Shown: positions 46,039-57,197 of the stretch, piece after piece
Position numbering within the stretch: the stretch's first letter is position 1
Layout of the letters: each line of letters begins with the position of its first letter
Assembly (NCBI GenBank): GCA_019633425.1
Contig: WSUB01000178.1
Coordinates: forward strand, 1 to 64,000
Source: Tulasnella sp. 424
Taxonomy: Eukaryota; Basidiomycota; Agaricomycetes; Cantharellales; Tulasnellaceae
Reading direction: 5' to 3'
Length of the DNA: 64,000 bases
Translations under genes and position numbers: made by a program
The notes under the pieces: model-generated
What the model was told of the DNA's origin: nothing
Seen by the model: the letters and a program-made list of their open reading frames with translations, nothing else
Databases searched by the model: none

Positions 46039-47849
46039 GATTGATGATGCTTAGAAGATTTCTCTCGTTCTTGTTATAGCAAAGAGCAGTAGTACTGGTG
46101 ATTTGAGCTCCAACTCCAGAGCGAATCTTTTATACCGCATCAGCGTCGGGATTGCTTGCCCTGGGCGTGAAGCTTGGCTAAACACGGTCCACCGTCGCCG
46201 TCGACATCTTCCAGCTTTGGTAACCACAAGGTTGACAAAACCTCCACAGCATAAAGTGGAGGCATGTGGAGGTGTTCAACCACCAAAGTGGAGGCGAGGT
46301 GGAGGTCCATTCAGGTTACAGGCCACGTTAGATGCCAAGGAGGGGCTCGAGTGTGCTGTAGCTATCGTCGTGAACGTCGCGCAGTCGAAGGAGTTTGGAG
46401 AGCCAAAGGACTTATTTATGAGCACAAGCAGCATGAATTTCCTGAAAAGGCGCGATACGGCATTCTATGCCTTTGCAGAGACTACATACACCGTAGCACG
46501 GGCAGGGATCCATCGAACAAGGGAACCTTCCCATCGCTCCGCCATCCAGGCACCATATCTTCGATATGGTGGATAGAACCAGTCTCTGCATTCTTTCAGG
46601 GACTAAAGTGCTGAGGAGACTCACGCAGTCATTGGACGTCTTCTGGTGGTGGAGGAAGATGGAGTTGTCTTTACAATGTGGAGTAGATCTATAGACTTAG
46701 GCTATGGGCAGAATTGCCGTTGAAGATTGCGCGATCCACCGAGATTTTTTCCTCGAATTATGATTAGATAATTTGATTTGGAATCAAAAGCGAAGTTCAT
46801 TTTGATCGCACGAAGACTGAGGGTAGAGAGACGAGGTAGGAGGTTGAGGAAAGGTTCAGCTCCAGAACAACGGCTTCGCCATCAGAATAAGCAACCCTGC
46901 TCCCATCAATCCGCCGATTGGTCGCCGTTGCCCTTTCAACACTTCGGTATGTACAACCCGTATCGTATTTCTGCGACCCCTAGAGCGCTCTTGTAGTAGA
47001 CTAGGACGTCCTTGCTCTAGTTTATCCGACTCCCAAGGCTTGGCACGACCTGTTCCTCCACCCACATGAATCCGGAATTTCTCTGCCCGCACTCAATCGC
47101 TCTGGTTTATATTAACCTCCACCATTTAGGTCCATTAATAGATTCAGACTTTAAGTTAAAGATAGTGGATTGACATAAAGCCCTAATGATCGGATAATCT
47201 GCGAAAGGAAGCTCCGATTTATAGTGCAAAGTCGTCCCGGCATTGGCCTGCGCTGCCAGCTGCAGAGCTGTATGAAATACTCAAACAACCCAGTAAAAAG
47301 CGACGAAACGAGGTTCAAAATCAGACCTCTAGAAGTTTGAATCCAAGTATAACCACGAGGACTGGATTTCCCGTGCTTTGCTATATTCGTGCCACTGCTC
47401 AAGGAACCGCGCGTGGCGTAAGTTACATGTTCATTTCGGCTCTCAACGCAGGTCGTTTCAAAAACAATTTGGTGGAGGGTCTCGTCTCCTTGAAATGTAT
47501 TTACGTCCGATCATGAAGTAGATAGATTGCATTTGGTCGAGCGTCGGTCTCTTTGGCCAGACATTACTTGGGAGACCCGACACTGCACCGACCGGGCGGT
47601 GAGGGAAGTTGCGAGAAAAGGCTTCTATAAGCAGACAATAATGACGGAGTACTAGAATACCTTTAACGTAAAAACGGTCGGCATCGAGATTGCAAATACA
47701 GTGGTTGTGAGGGAGGGCAATGAGCTCTCATCACGGCGTCTTTCCTAGATCCCCGTGTCCTGGGAACCCAAGGCACGCCTCATTATTACCCTTTGGACCG
47801 AGAGCCCGCCGTCAACCACAATCTCATTCATCCGTAACAACGTGAGGAA
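46039..47849. other. Long intergenic region
   Basis: About 1.8 kb without a convincing gene. 46230-46320 holds a cluster of CCTCCAC/GTGGAGG heptamers in both orientations. A perfect short palindrome lies at 46551-46571. Frames up to 157 codons (46103-46576, plus) lack domains and look compositional. The right end is the CSN7 promoter. Confidence 0.4.
46551..46571. repeat. Perfect 9-bp inverted repeat
   Basis: CACCATATC-TTC-GATATGGTG forms a nine-base-pair stem with a three-base loop. No T-run follows on either strand to suggest a terminator-like structure. Function unknown. Confidence 0.6.
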
Positions 47850-49108
47850 ATGTCAGCCTTAGAATCCAGCGCGCGAAAGCTCGAACCATTTATGCTTATG
47901 GCCAAGTCCGCTAAGGGAGCGGCGGCGGCCAAGCTAGTCGAAAACGCGACGGCGGCTCCGGGTGTCTTCGTGTTCGCCGAGCTATTGGAACACCCTAACG
48001 TCCAGGAGGTGAGCTTTGACACGCCCATAGGGATTAGAGCCGGTGAACTGAGTGGCGATGGTGTTCCGTTTATGCTAGCTCGCGAACAACCCTCAACACG
48101 CGCCATACCTTGAGCTATTAAAGCTATTCTCGTATGGAACGTATGAAGATTATAAGCGTAAGTCCAGCTCGAAGTATGTAACTTACGCAATACCAACGAA
48201 GGATTATGTCCAGAACACAAGGATTCTCTACCACCGCTGAACCCTGCTCAATTGGTCAAGCTGAAGAACCTCTCCATCGTCTCCTTAGCAGAAAAGAGTC
48301 GCGTGAGTTCTGCACCACCCGCTCGTCATTACCAAACCCGACCTAATTAGAGCTGCGTGTGCATGAGGATAGATCTTGCCGTACGCTCAACTGCGAACCT
48401 ACTTGGACATCACCACGATCCGCGAGCTGGAAGATCTCATCATTGACGCCATGTATCAAGATGTACTCAAAGGGAGGCTCGATCAAAAGGAGCAACAGCT
48501 CGAGCTCGAGTACACCATGGGACGAGATATCAGACCTGGTCAACTAGAGCAACTTCTCGCGGCGTTGAAGAGCTGGTTCGTGCGTCCATCCACCGCGGAG
48601 AGTGGCAGTTTATAGAGATGCCTCCTCATTTCTTCTTCAGGTCTTCTCAAACCGAACAAGTCATCGACGCGCTAGATACCAAACTTACTCAAATCGCTGC
48701 CCACCAAGATCAACAAAAACTTGACACCGAATTGTTCATCGGGCAACGAAATCAAATGCTTATCGAAGTGGCCTTGCAGAAGAAACTCACCAAGCGGTCT
48801 AATACGGGAAGCGGGGTCGCTGACATAAACTCAATGATCAATGAACGCGGCGGTGGTGGAAGTATAGACGACATGGACATCGACTCGGGTTCCGCTGTGC
48901 AGCAACCTGGTGGTGGTGGAGGAGGAGGACTTGGCTCCTTCTTTGGGCTGAAAAAGAAGTGGGTTCTATCGTTCACTCTCGCACCCCGCTCTTGGATGCA
49001 ATACTGAAAGCTGCAATTATGATGACTAGGAGTGCTCCTGGTGGTCCTGCAGGGAGCTCTAACAGCGCGTCTGGTCCAGGCAACGCACGCAAGCGCAATC
49101 GGCCATAG
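47850..49108 (+). CDS. CSN7: COP9 signalosome subunit 7 (PCI domain)
   Basis: Subunit of the complex that removes Nedd8 from cullins. Six exons (47850-48008, 48079-48157, 48214-48302, 48373-48575, 48641-48958 and 49030-49108) make 308 residues in one frame. Helical N-part: FVFAELLEHPNVQ, HAPYLELLKLFSYGTYEDYK and LVKLKNLSIVSLAEKSR. The PCI winged helix follows: LPYAQLRTYLDITTIRELED, IIDAMYQDVLKGRLDQKEQQ and the RDIRP segment. A C-terminal helix (VIDALDTKLTQIAAHQDQQK) and a disordered Gly-rich, basic tail ending KRNRP complete it. This order is typical of CSN7/eIF3m-like PCI proteins, and the RDIRPGQ segment favours CSN7. Confidence 0.88.
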
Positions 49109-49294
49109 ACTTGGGATTTGTAGGCCTATTTCGATGATCGTGTATATGTTGAAGTTTTCCGCTGTCCTATGTCTCCGATCTCTGAGTTTCCAGTGTCGAA
49201 GTGGAATCATCATTAAATCATCAACGCCGTAGGATATCGAAAAGAGAGCGGCGGAGACAAGCTAAAGTGAGAGTCAAAAAAAAGGGAAAGGAAA

Positions 49295-51437
49295 CTACTG
49301 CTTTCGTTGAGTCGAAATTGTGTGCTTGCTACGTGCTCTCAGTCTCTCGCCGCGCAGGTAAATGTAGATGGGGAAGGGCCATCCAAGTACCACGGAAAGA
49401 CCAGCGATAAGGCTGTACCCGCCACCAATACCGAGGGTCGAGAACGTCTTGTCCGCGAAAAGAGGGAAAGAGAACCCAAACAATGATCGAAGGGTCTAGG
49501 ATGCGCGAACAGTTGCTCAGCATTCCGAGACTCTCTTTATCAATAATCCTTTGACTTACGGTGGCTGCGGCCGCCGCGCTAGCCGCGTATATAAAACTGA
49601 TGAAGCAAAGGGAACAATTAAGCAAAACCACGGTCCATAGAAATAGAGAAGAAGGTACCAACCTATCCACGAGATACACTTGAATTGCGAGGAAGCATAT
49701 CATCATTCCAACTCCGAAGATAGTGCCCCCGATAATGGGTAAAATCCAGTGGGCGTGTTGATCGGCGCACCATCCGTACCACCTTCAGAGGTGCAGCTTT
49801 GATTATCAGCGATCGGGAATAGTGATGAATCATCTAAGCTGACACTCACAGCAGACCCACAGGCATAATTAAGCTTCCAACTAGCATTGTCGGAATGCGG
49901 TATTCAGGCTGTCTAACGCCTCCATGTCTTTCCGCGAGCTGGATGATTGATGACAGTTGAGCATCAAATCCAGAGCGACTCCGCGCGTCATTGAAACACA
50001 CCTTTGTTGAGACGATTTCCCCAACTTTGACAAAGAATGCTGTGCCAACGATGAACCCAATTCCAGGGCCAATGTAGGCCTTAAGTATGTGGACAACTGT
50101 CAGAGGCTGCATCACACATGAATCGAGCAAATGCAAGCTCACGAGACCAGAGATCCCCGTTCCCCAGCCATACTCGTTGGTATAGAGATCCGGTAGAGTT
50201 ACTAGCATCATGTAAAGCGTTCCATAGATCCTAATCGGCCCCGGGATTTGATAAGCTTAGTTAATTGAACGGACAAGCAGCGTCAGAACTCACACAGCAG
50301 CGTACAAGCTTAAGCTCAAGCAAATGATGTCTGTGGTCAAGATGATGAAAGGTCTCGTCAAATGAACAGAGAGCATGCGGAACAGCGACTGTTCTTCGGG
50401 CGTCTGATCATCATTTGGTAGTCCTCTACCCTGCGCTTTGGCTTTCCTGGCTCGGATGACCGGGGCGTAGGTTTCTCGAAGGGTAGGGATTCCAACGACA
50501 CTACCTGCGCCAAGAAGGATGGCTAGAACCCAGAACACCCAGTGATAGTTGAGGTTCTGAGCAATGAATCCACCAGCGACGGGACCCTACGGGAATTTCG
50601 TGGTAAGTACCGGCTCGTACCCGACAACTGAGCAATGAATGATACGTACTATAGCCGGACCAACGACAGGGCCTAGGACAAACAGACCCATGGCCGCACC
50701 CCGATCCTTTTCATCCCAGAGGTCGGCTATCGAGCCAGAGCCCACTGCAAGGGGTGCCGCACCGCCCAATCCAGCTATAACGTCGAAGAAGCCAGTTATT
50801 AGGGAAAGAGGTGTACCGAGAAGTTGCCGAAAAAGACTTACCCAAGAATCGGAAGGCGATGAGGCTTCCCGTCGAAGGAGCAACCGCACAGGCAATTGTG
50901 AACACAAGGGCAATGAGATTCGCGACGTGAAGAACCCAAGTTCGACCGTAGAACTCTGAAAGAGGACTGGTACGATGTTAGTCTTGTTGCATGAACCTCC
51001 CACGGATACAGACTGACGCAAGAACGAGAGGGCCAAATGCATATCCTAGCACGAATGTACCGAGGGTAAGTGCGATTATCGTGGGGTTGGTGATGTGATA
51101 CCCCTCCGCTATCGCCCCCAAAGCAGGAGCCATCAGCGCGGTTGCAACCGGACTAGAAAACGAGACCAGTTAGCGCCAAGATCTATAGACAGGAGATACG
51201 TGCCCACCTAACAAACGCGTAATATGATATTACCCCTGCCATTCTCCACTTTTTACCTGAGGTCCAGTTTCGCGGGTTGTCGGGGTCGGCCTCCCAAGCC
51301 GCATCAGTTTCAGTTTTGTGGTCCGGGTCGGTGACGGCACCGACTGCGGCATCCTCGATGTCGACGAGCTCTTTTGAAAGAGTGGATTGGTGATGTGGTT
51401 GTGTCATGGGGATCGTTTCTACGCTCGAGCTTGTCAT
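49295..51437 (-). CDS. MFS multidrug/polyamine exporter (DHA1 type)
   Basis: Plasma-membrane proton antiporter of the DHA1 family (Flr1/Tpo-like); substrates cannot be read from sequence. Start ATG 51437 (MTSSSVETIPMTQPHHQSTL). The cytosolic N-end carries DPDNPRNWTSGKKW, the family's NPxNW signature. Twelve hydrophobic segments are spread over many exons, including GAIAEGYHITNPTIIALTLG, LSEFYGRTWVLHVANLIAL (motif A), GGAAPLAVGSGSIADLWDEK, RGAAMGLFVLGPVVGPAIGP, VFWVLAILLGAGSVVGIPTL and a final GGYSLIAGLSVVLGWPFPIY. The long central loop (RARKAKAQGRGLPNDD) is normal. It ends STQRKQ at 49295. GT-AG introns of about 50-70 nt appear throughout. It looks intact. Confidence 0.87.
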
Positions 51438-52569
51438 CCACGAGGGCGAAAAGGAGTTCTTGAGGAGTCATTACCAGTCTTGGCCTGGATGTACTTATAC
51501 GATCTAAAATTTGATTCTCCGGCGAAATCATGCCTTGAGGCTCAGAGCGAGATGGGCCGACTTTTTGCTCGGAGGGTGATCGCATGAGAGGCAGCGCCTA
51601 ATGTTAGTCCTTCATGATATCAGAGTTATCTGATAAGCGGGAGCCGCTGAGAGGGGGGATTACGTGTCGGCGCATAATCTACACTGTACACGATTTGAAA
51701 CTGCCGAACTTTTGCATCTTCCGGCAGGAAGGACACCTGCCGGCCGGCCACGCAATCCTCCTCATTCCGACGCGGACACGGTCTCGACCGAGATATTTCG
51801 ACCCTGTATGTTTGTCTGGCTTGGCACGGTAAGGATGTTTTGGAGTTGCGCGTGGCACGGGTATCGTCTCCGAGAAAATGCAAGGTTTTGCGGACTGCTG
51901 CCCCATTTGTGGTTCAGTCACGTCTACATTCCGGAAGACTGGTTCGCGGCTCTCCGCCGCAGTGCACCACGGCCATCCCGTTCTGCGGCATAGTTTATCT
52001 ACGGAATAATTCAACTCACCGCTCTTACCATACGCTTGCCGGAACACGCTCCCCTTTGGCTAGATCTAAGCGAAAAGTTCTCCTAGAATCGCCACGAGTC
52101 GTCAACAGACCACTCACCGCAAGATTGCCCCGCCCAGCAGAATCTGAAGAGATGGATCAAGTATGGCTAAAGCTCTCCGTCCGAGAGAAATGTAAGAAAC
52201 AGTCTTGCCGAACACCCAACAAGTTCATCTGTCAGTTCAACGATCTAACCCAGCCTCTGGTCCCAACAGATATCGTCAGTTCAAACCGGTAGAAAATTTC
52301 TCACCGCAACTATTGGCAACAACTTCGAGCTTTCAAACCTCAATCTGCTGTTCAGGTGCTCGAGAAAAGGCTTGGGCACTATCACCCTCCACCCTCTGGA
52401 AGCAATGAAACGACACCCCAGCCGAGAACTGTCCTCTTAGATCCAAACAAGCTCGTAACTGCATCTTGGATCCTATATTAGGACCCCAGTGCCCCAGAGC
52501 GGGCCGATCGACGAGAAATGCCACCCGAATAGTGAGCCTTCGACAGAAAACTGAGCTACTGTGCCTTCG
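51438..52569. other. Intergenic between the MFS gene and calnexin remnant
   Basis: About 1.1 kb. Short frames on both strands; none matches the missing N-terminal lectin or P-domain of calnexin. I see no other gene. Confidence 0.35.
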
Positions 52570-53181
52570 TTCTCGCGGTCGTTAGCGATAGCCTTGGCAG
52601 CGCAGTCGGTTACGAAATCTGGACCACGACAGAAGATATCATGTTCGACAACGCTTACGTCGGTCACTCGGTCGACGATGCCAAGAAACTCGCCGAGGAG
52701 CCTGGTACGTTAAGCGCAAAGTTAACAGGCCATCAGGGACGCCGATGCTGCCGAGACGAACGCCAAAGTTGAAGCCGAAGCCAAGGCTAAGAAGGCTGCT
52801 TCCAGCGACAACGTACTTGCCAGGCTTAAGGAGTATCCTCCTAGTTTTGTCAGGGAGAAGGTCATGGACTTTACTGGGGACGTTCAACAGGAAGGTCCCA
52901 TTGCTGCGCTCCAACCCAATCCTCAAGTCGGCGGAGCTATCCTCGCCTCGCCTCTCACCTTCTTCGGTGACATTGCAGCCATCTTCGGGATCGTCGGTTC
53001 TTCTGCCCCACCTGTTGTTAAGTCCGCCAAGAAGACCGACTCATCCCTCGCCGCTGCTGATGGTGCAAAGAAGACCCCCAACGATGTTCGCGCCGTCGTC
53101 GCTTCAGAGCCTCCCGCTACGGCTTCCTCGACTGCTATATCCAAATACACCACCGCCAAGAAGCGCAAGTACGCGGGTTGA
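52570..53181 (+). pseudogene. Calnexin C-terminal remnant
   Basis: The first part, GYEIWTTTEDIMFDNAYVGH then SVDDAKKLAEEP (about 52600-52705), is the lumenal end of fungal calnexin (family pattern IELWTMTEDILFDNIYVGHS). After a GTACGT donor the frame resumes with an Ala/Lys-rich segment (ETNAKVEAEAKAKKAASSDN). A hydrophobic membrane-like segment follows (PLTFFGDIAAIFGIVGSS), then a Lys-rich tail ending KKRKYAG at 53181, as in calnexins. The N-terminal lectin domain and P-domain repeats are missing upstream. The visible donor and acceptors cannot join the two parts in frame. I infer a decayed 3' fragment of an ER chaperone gene; a misjudged exon structure is the alternative. Confidence 0.65.
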
Positions 53182-53592
53182 TCAATTGAACGCTGGCTTG
53201 ATGTTCGTTCTCCTTTTATGGTCTTCTTCACATCCACTTTTACGCCAATCATCTTTATCTCATCTCGAATCTCGTTGGTAATTTTCCCTCGTTGACGAAA
53301 AATAATTAAAAGTACACGCCTTAGCCGAGGTACATAGTAGTACATCTAGATCATATCCCTTCTCGATCGGTTCTTTTCTTTTTCTGTTCGCTGCCTATCA
53401 TTGCTTTAGAGATGTATCTAGAAGTCAAAGGCATCCGCGTTTCTCGTGCCCCAGTCGGATCCTAAGTGCCCGACTCTGGTTGCGCAAGAAGTTTGATTAG
53501 TACTACCAAATTCACTGTCAGGGGTCCAGTCGCCTCGCCTTAATCAGCACCTCCACGTCCTCATCCCAGTCCTCTGCATCAAGATCGCTGCC
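53182..53592. other. Intergenic
   Basis: About 410 bases between the calnexin remnant and the first F-box gene's stop. The segment just below 53590 has a relative near 55510-55640, below the second F-box gene, so the duplication includes the 3' flank. No gene is seen. Confidence 0.4.
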
Positions 53593-55105
53593 TTAGTCCT
53601 CCTGACTGGAATCCGACATACTGGCATCCGACTCTTCATACTCCATGGTTTCGGTCTCTGGAGGCCCACCCACAACCCCTCGGGTTTCAGGCACATCGTA
53701 ACGTATCCGCTTCAATGGCTGTCCCAAAGACTTTCTGGTACGCGCAAACTCCAATATCAGGCCCTCCAGCTCCTTGCCTGCGATCGTGAGCTCCTCCAGG
53801 AGAGGACAAACAACTTGCTGTGGAAGAGATGGACGTCCTAGTTTTTGTCGGACCTCCTGCGAGGCAAATGGCAAAAGGTACTGAGACGCATTCATCTCTT
53901 CGTCGTAAGGAACACGAGGGAAGATGAGGTGGAGGCGTTTCAGCCCCACCAAGCTGCTAAAGAAGCGATCCAATTTGTCCAGTGACGGTGAGCGAATACG
54001 CGCAAATTTCAGAGACTCCAACAATGGAAAGCGACTTCCCAGACGCCCATCGTCGCCCGAGGTCAGGACTTCAATGCTAGGCGAGAAGTCGCTAAATTCC
54101 ATGTCGGCGATTTCGAGGTGCTTAAGGTTGGGCGCGTCGACCAGCCGAATGGTTTTGCTGAGCACATCCGGCGAATCGAAGCCCGTGTAGGTGAGCGCAA
54201 CGAGGGATGGCAGAAGACACGCGGGAGAGCGCTCGGATACGTCTTCGAGGTCTGCTCGCATTATTAGCCCGTCGGCGATTTGGAGGACCTCGAGCTGGGG
54301 TGAGGCTTGCAGCAAGTCCCGAAATTGGCCGAGGTTTGGCTTTGAACCTGATCTGACCATTAGTACCGCACCGCGAATCCACGATGACGAGACCTACGGT
54401 CAGGCATATAGCAGAGTTCCAGCTTCCGGAGGTTCTGGAAAGGATTGTTGTCCCATCCCAGTGGAATAGTCCACAGCGAGGCTGACCGCAGCCTGGGGAG
54501 AGAGCCTGGTCCGTCGAAGATCTCGTAGACCGGATAGTACCTTCTTATTAGATCATTTGAAAATGTAAACGTTTCCAGTAGTGGTGCTCGGATTCCCTTG
54601 AGCTGTGACAAGATGAAGTTGACTGCATGGTCGGAGTCACGTAGCATACAGTCAACCCGAAACCTGTGCCATCGCCGGGCTTCACTTGCTAGCAGGTACA
54701 TCATACCCTCGAACATCTCTGCGGTGCGTCTTGATAGCTTGACCCGAATATTAAGGGGTGCTTCTTTGGATAGACTGATCCGTTTCTGAAGCCATTTGAA
54801 TGCCGTCCGATCCGATATGTTGACACTCGCCCATACGGTAGGAGTTGTAAGGGCTACATCCTGCCAATATTTGCACACGCATGACACGAGCTATCAAGTC
54901 CGCCATCAGTCTCGATACCATCCAGCGTCACCCAAAGGGTTTGTCTCACCACTGGGAATTCCAGGTGGATACCTATATTTTCGTCGTCGAGCGTCGAGCT
55001 AGAGATCTTCTCAAGGTCTTGCCTGTACTGCTCCTGGATAAGCTCTACTTCAAATATGTAGGCGAGAAGCTCTCTTGGAAGCACTTGGTTGATCGTCATT
55101 GGCAT
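53593..55105 (-). CDS. F-box/LRR-like protein, tandem copy A
   Basis: Basidiomycete F-box family; presumed SCF ubiquitin-ligase adaptor, target unknown. Start ATG 55105 (MPMTINQVLPRELLAYIFEV) begins the F-box. An acidic insert follows, then LEFPV and an intron (GTGAGA to GATAG) to LVSCVCKYWQDVALTTPTVW, the second half. A helical/LRR-like region follows: LPRLRSASLWTIPLGWDNNP, then an intron at the PDRR/SGSKP joint. The last exon has LLQASPQLEVLQIADGLIMR, DAPNLKHLEIADMEFSDFSP, FPLLESLKFARI and LVGLKRLHLIFP. It ends in an acidic Ser tail at 53593. The start is chosen because the same Met and following residues occur in copy B, while upstream frames differ. It appears intact. Confidence 0.75.
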
Positions 55106-55645
55106 TAGGGAGGGGATGGTTGATGTCTTGTTGACTCTCTTGTGGAACAAACAACGGCAGGCATTGATCTCAAGACACGAGTCCCGCGCCAACTGTCGAG
55201 GCGGATTGTGCAAGACGCTCACGTCAAAGTGAGGAACAAGAACCGTATTTGTCCTCATGGAAGGGAGACAAATGTTGTTTTTACCTGTCTTAGAAGGCAA
55301 TCCGATAGAAACTGCAGGCTTCCCAGTTGGGAAAAAAAAAAAAAAACTTAGACGGGAGGAACGAAGTCGAAGCGGCTCGGGCATTTTCCGGTTCAGGACT
55401 TGCAATTCTCGATGCAAAGACGTCATGTAAGTAGCTAAGCGTATACTAGAGAATAACAGGAGGCGAGGGAGCACATGCATTCATCAGGGGGGACTTGCAG
55501 GGCTAGGCAGCCCAAGTACCCGACTCTGGTTGCACAAGAAATTTGATTAGTACTACCAAATTCCGTTGTCAGTGGTACAGTCGCCCTCGTCTTCATCAGC
55601 GCTGTCCACGTCTTCATCCCAGTCCTCTGCATCACGATCGCTGTC
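55106..55645. other. Intergenic between F-box copies
   Basis: Holds the leader and promoter of copy A and the 3' flank of copy B. A run of fourteen A lies at about 55329-55342. Sequence upstream of copy A (to about 55440) matches that upstream of copy B (about 57200-57500), so the promoter was duplicated with the gene. Confidence 0.45.
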
Positions 55646-57197
55646 TTAGTCCTCCTCACTGGAATCCGATTCCGTCAAACTGGCATCGGACTCTGAATAC
55701 TCCACGATTTCGGTCTCTGGAGGCCCACCCACAACCCTTCGGTATTTCTCACCCGCATCACGCACGTCGTAAAGTATCCGCTTCAACGGGTGTCCCAAAG
55801 ACTTTCTGGTACGCGCGAGCTCCAAAATCAGGCCCTCCAGCTCCGTGCTTGAGATCGTGAGCTCCTCCAGAAGAGGACAAACAACTTGCTGAGGAAGAGA
55901 CGGACGTCCCCGTTTTTGCCGGACCTCCTGCGAGGCAAACGGCAAAAGGTACTGAGACGTATCCATCTCTGCGTCGTAAGGAAAACGAGGGAAGATGAGG
56001 TGGAGGCGCTTCAGCCCCACCAAGCTGCTGAAGAAGCGATCCAGGATGTCCAGTGACGGTGAGTGAATACGCCCAAATTTCAGAGACTCCAACAATGGGA
56101 AGCGACTTCCCAAACACCCATCGTCGCCCGAGGTCAGAGCTTCAATGCTCGGAGAGAAGTCGGTAAATTCCATGTCGGCGATTCCGAGGTGCTTAAGGTT
56201 GGGCGCGTCGACCAGTCGAATGGTTTGGCAGAGCAAATCCGGCGAATCGAAGTCCGAGTAGGTGAGCGTGGCGAGGGATGGCAGATGAACTGGTTTAAGA
56301 CACGCGGGGGAGCGCTCGGATATGTCTGCGAGGTATACTGACATTGTTATCCCGTCGTGGATCCGGAGGACCTCGAGCTGCGGTGAGGCTTGCAGCAAGT
56401 CCCGAAATTGGCCGAGGTTTGGCTTTGAACCTGATCTGGCCATTAGTATCGCGCTGCAAAGCCACGATGACAAGACCTACCGTCAAGAATTTGCCAGAGT
56501 TCCAGCTCACGGAGGTTCTGGAAAGGATTACTGTCCCATTCCAGTGGAACATACCACAGCGAGGCTGACCGCAGCCTAGGGAGAGACTCTGGTCCGTCGA
56601 AGAGCTCGTAGAACCTTGGAGCTGAATAGAACCCTCCTATTATATGGTTAATTTTCAACGTTTCCAGTAGTGGTGCTCGGAGTCCCTTGAGCTGTGACAA
56701 GATGGGGTCGGCTGCAGAGCCGGAGTCACATAGCATACTAGTACAGTCAACTTGAAACCTGCGCCATCGCCGGGCTTCACTTGCTAGCAGGTACATCATA
56801 TCCTCGAGCATCTCTGTGCCACGTTTTGACAGCTTGACCCGAATATCAAGAGAGGTTTCTTTGGATAGACCGATCCGTTTTTGGAGCCATTTGAATGCCG
56901 TCCCATCCGATACGCTGACACTCGCCCATATGGTAGGAGTCGAAAGGGCTACATCATGCCAATATTTGCACACGCACGACACTAGCTATCGAGTCCGTCG
57001 TCAGCCTCGATACTATCCAGCGCCACTCAAAGGGTTTGTCTCACCACAGGGAATTCCAGTTGGATACCTTTTCCGTCGTCGGACTCCGAGTCAGAGTTCT
57101 CCTCAAGGTCTTGCCTGCACTGCTCATGGATAAGCCCTACTTCAAATATATAGGCGAGAAGCTCTCTTGGAAACGCCTGATTGATTGTTTTTGGCAT
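55646..57197 (-). CDS. F-box/LRR-like protein, tandem copy B
   Basis: Close paralog of copy A with the same exon plan. Start ATG 57197 (MPKTINQAFPRELLAYIFEV). After the acidic insert and first intron comes the frame with SCVCKYWHDVALSTPTIWAS. Then LPRLRSASLWYVPLEWDSNP, and the last exon with LLQASPQLEVLRIHDGITMS, DAPNLKHLGIADMEFTDFSP and LVGLKRLHLIFP. Compared with copy A it has small in-frame insertions (for example KPVHLP, and AGEKYR near the end) and a longer acidic Ser tail ending at 55646. Both copies are open, so both may be expressed. Differences cluster in the LRR-like half, where targets would bind. Confidence 0.75.

Noticed and set aside
46103..46576. 157-codon plus-strand frame upstream of the aldo/keto reductase
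   Set aside because: It crosses low-complexity GTGGAGG sequence, has no recognisable domain, and has no splice or start context.
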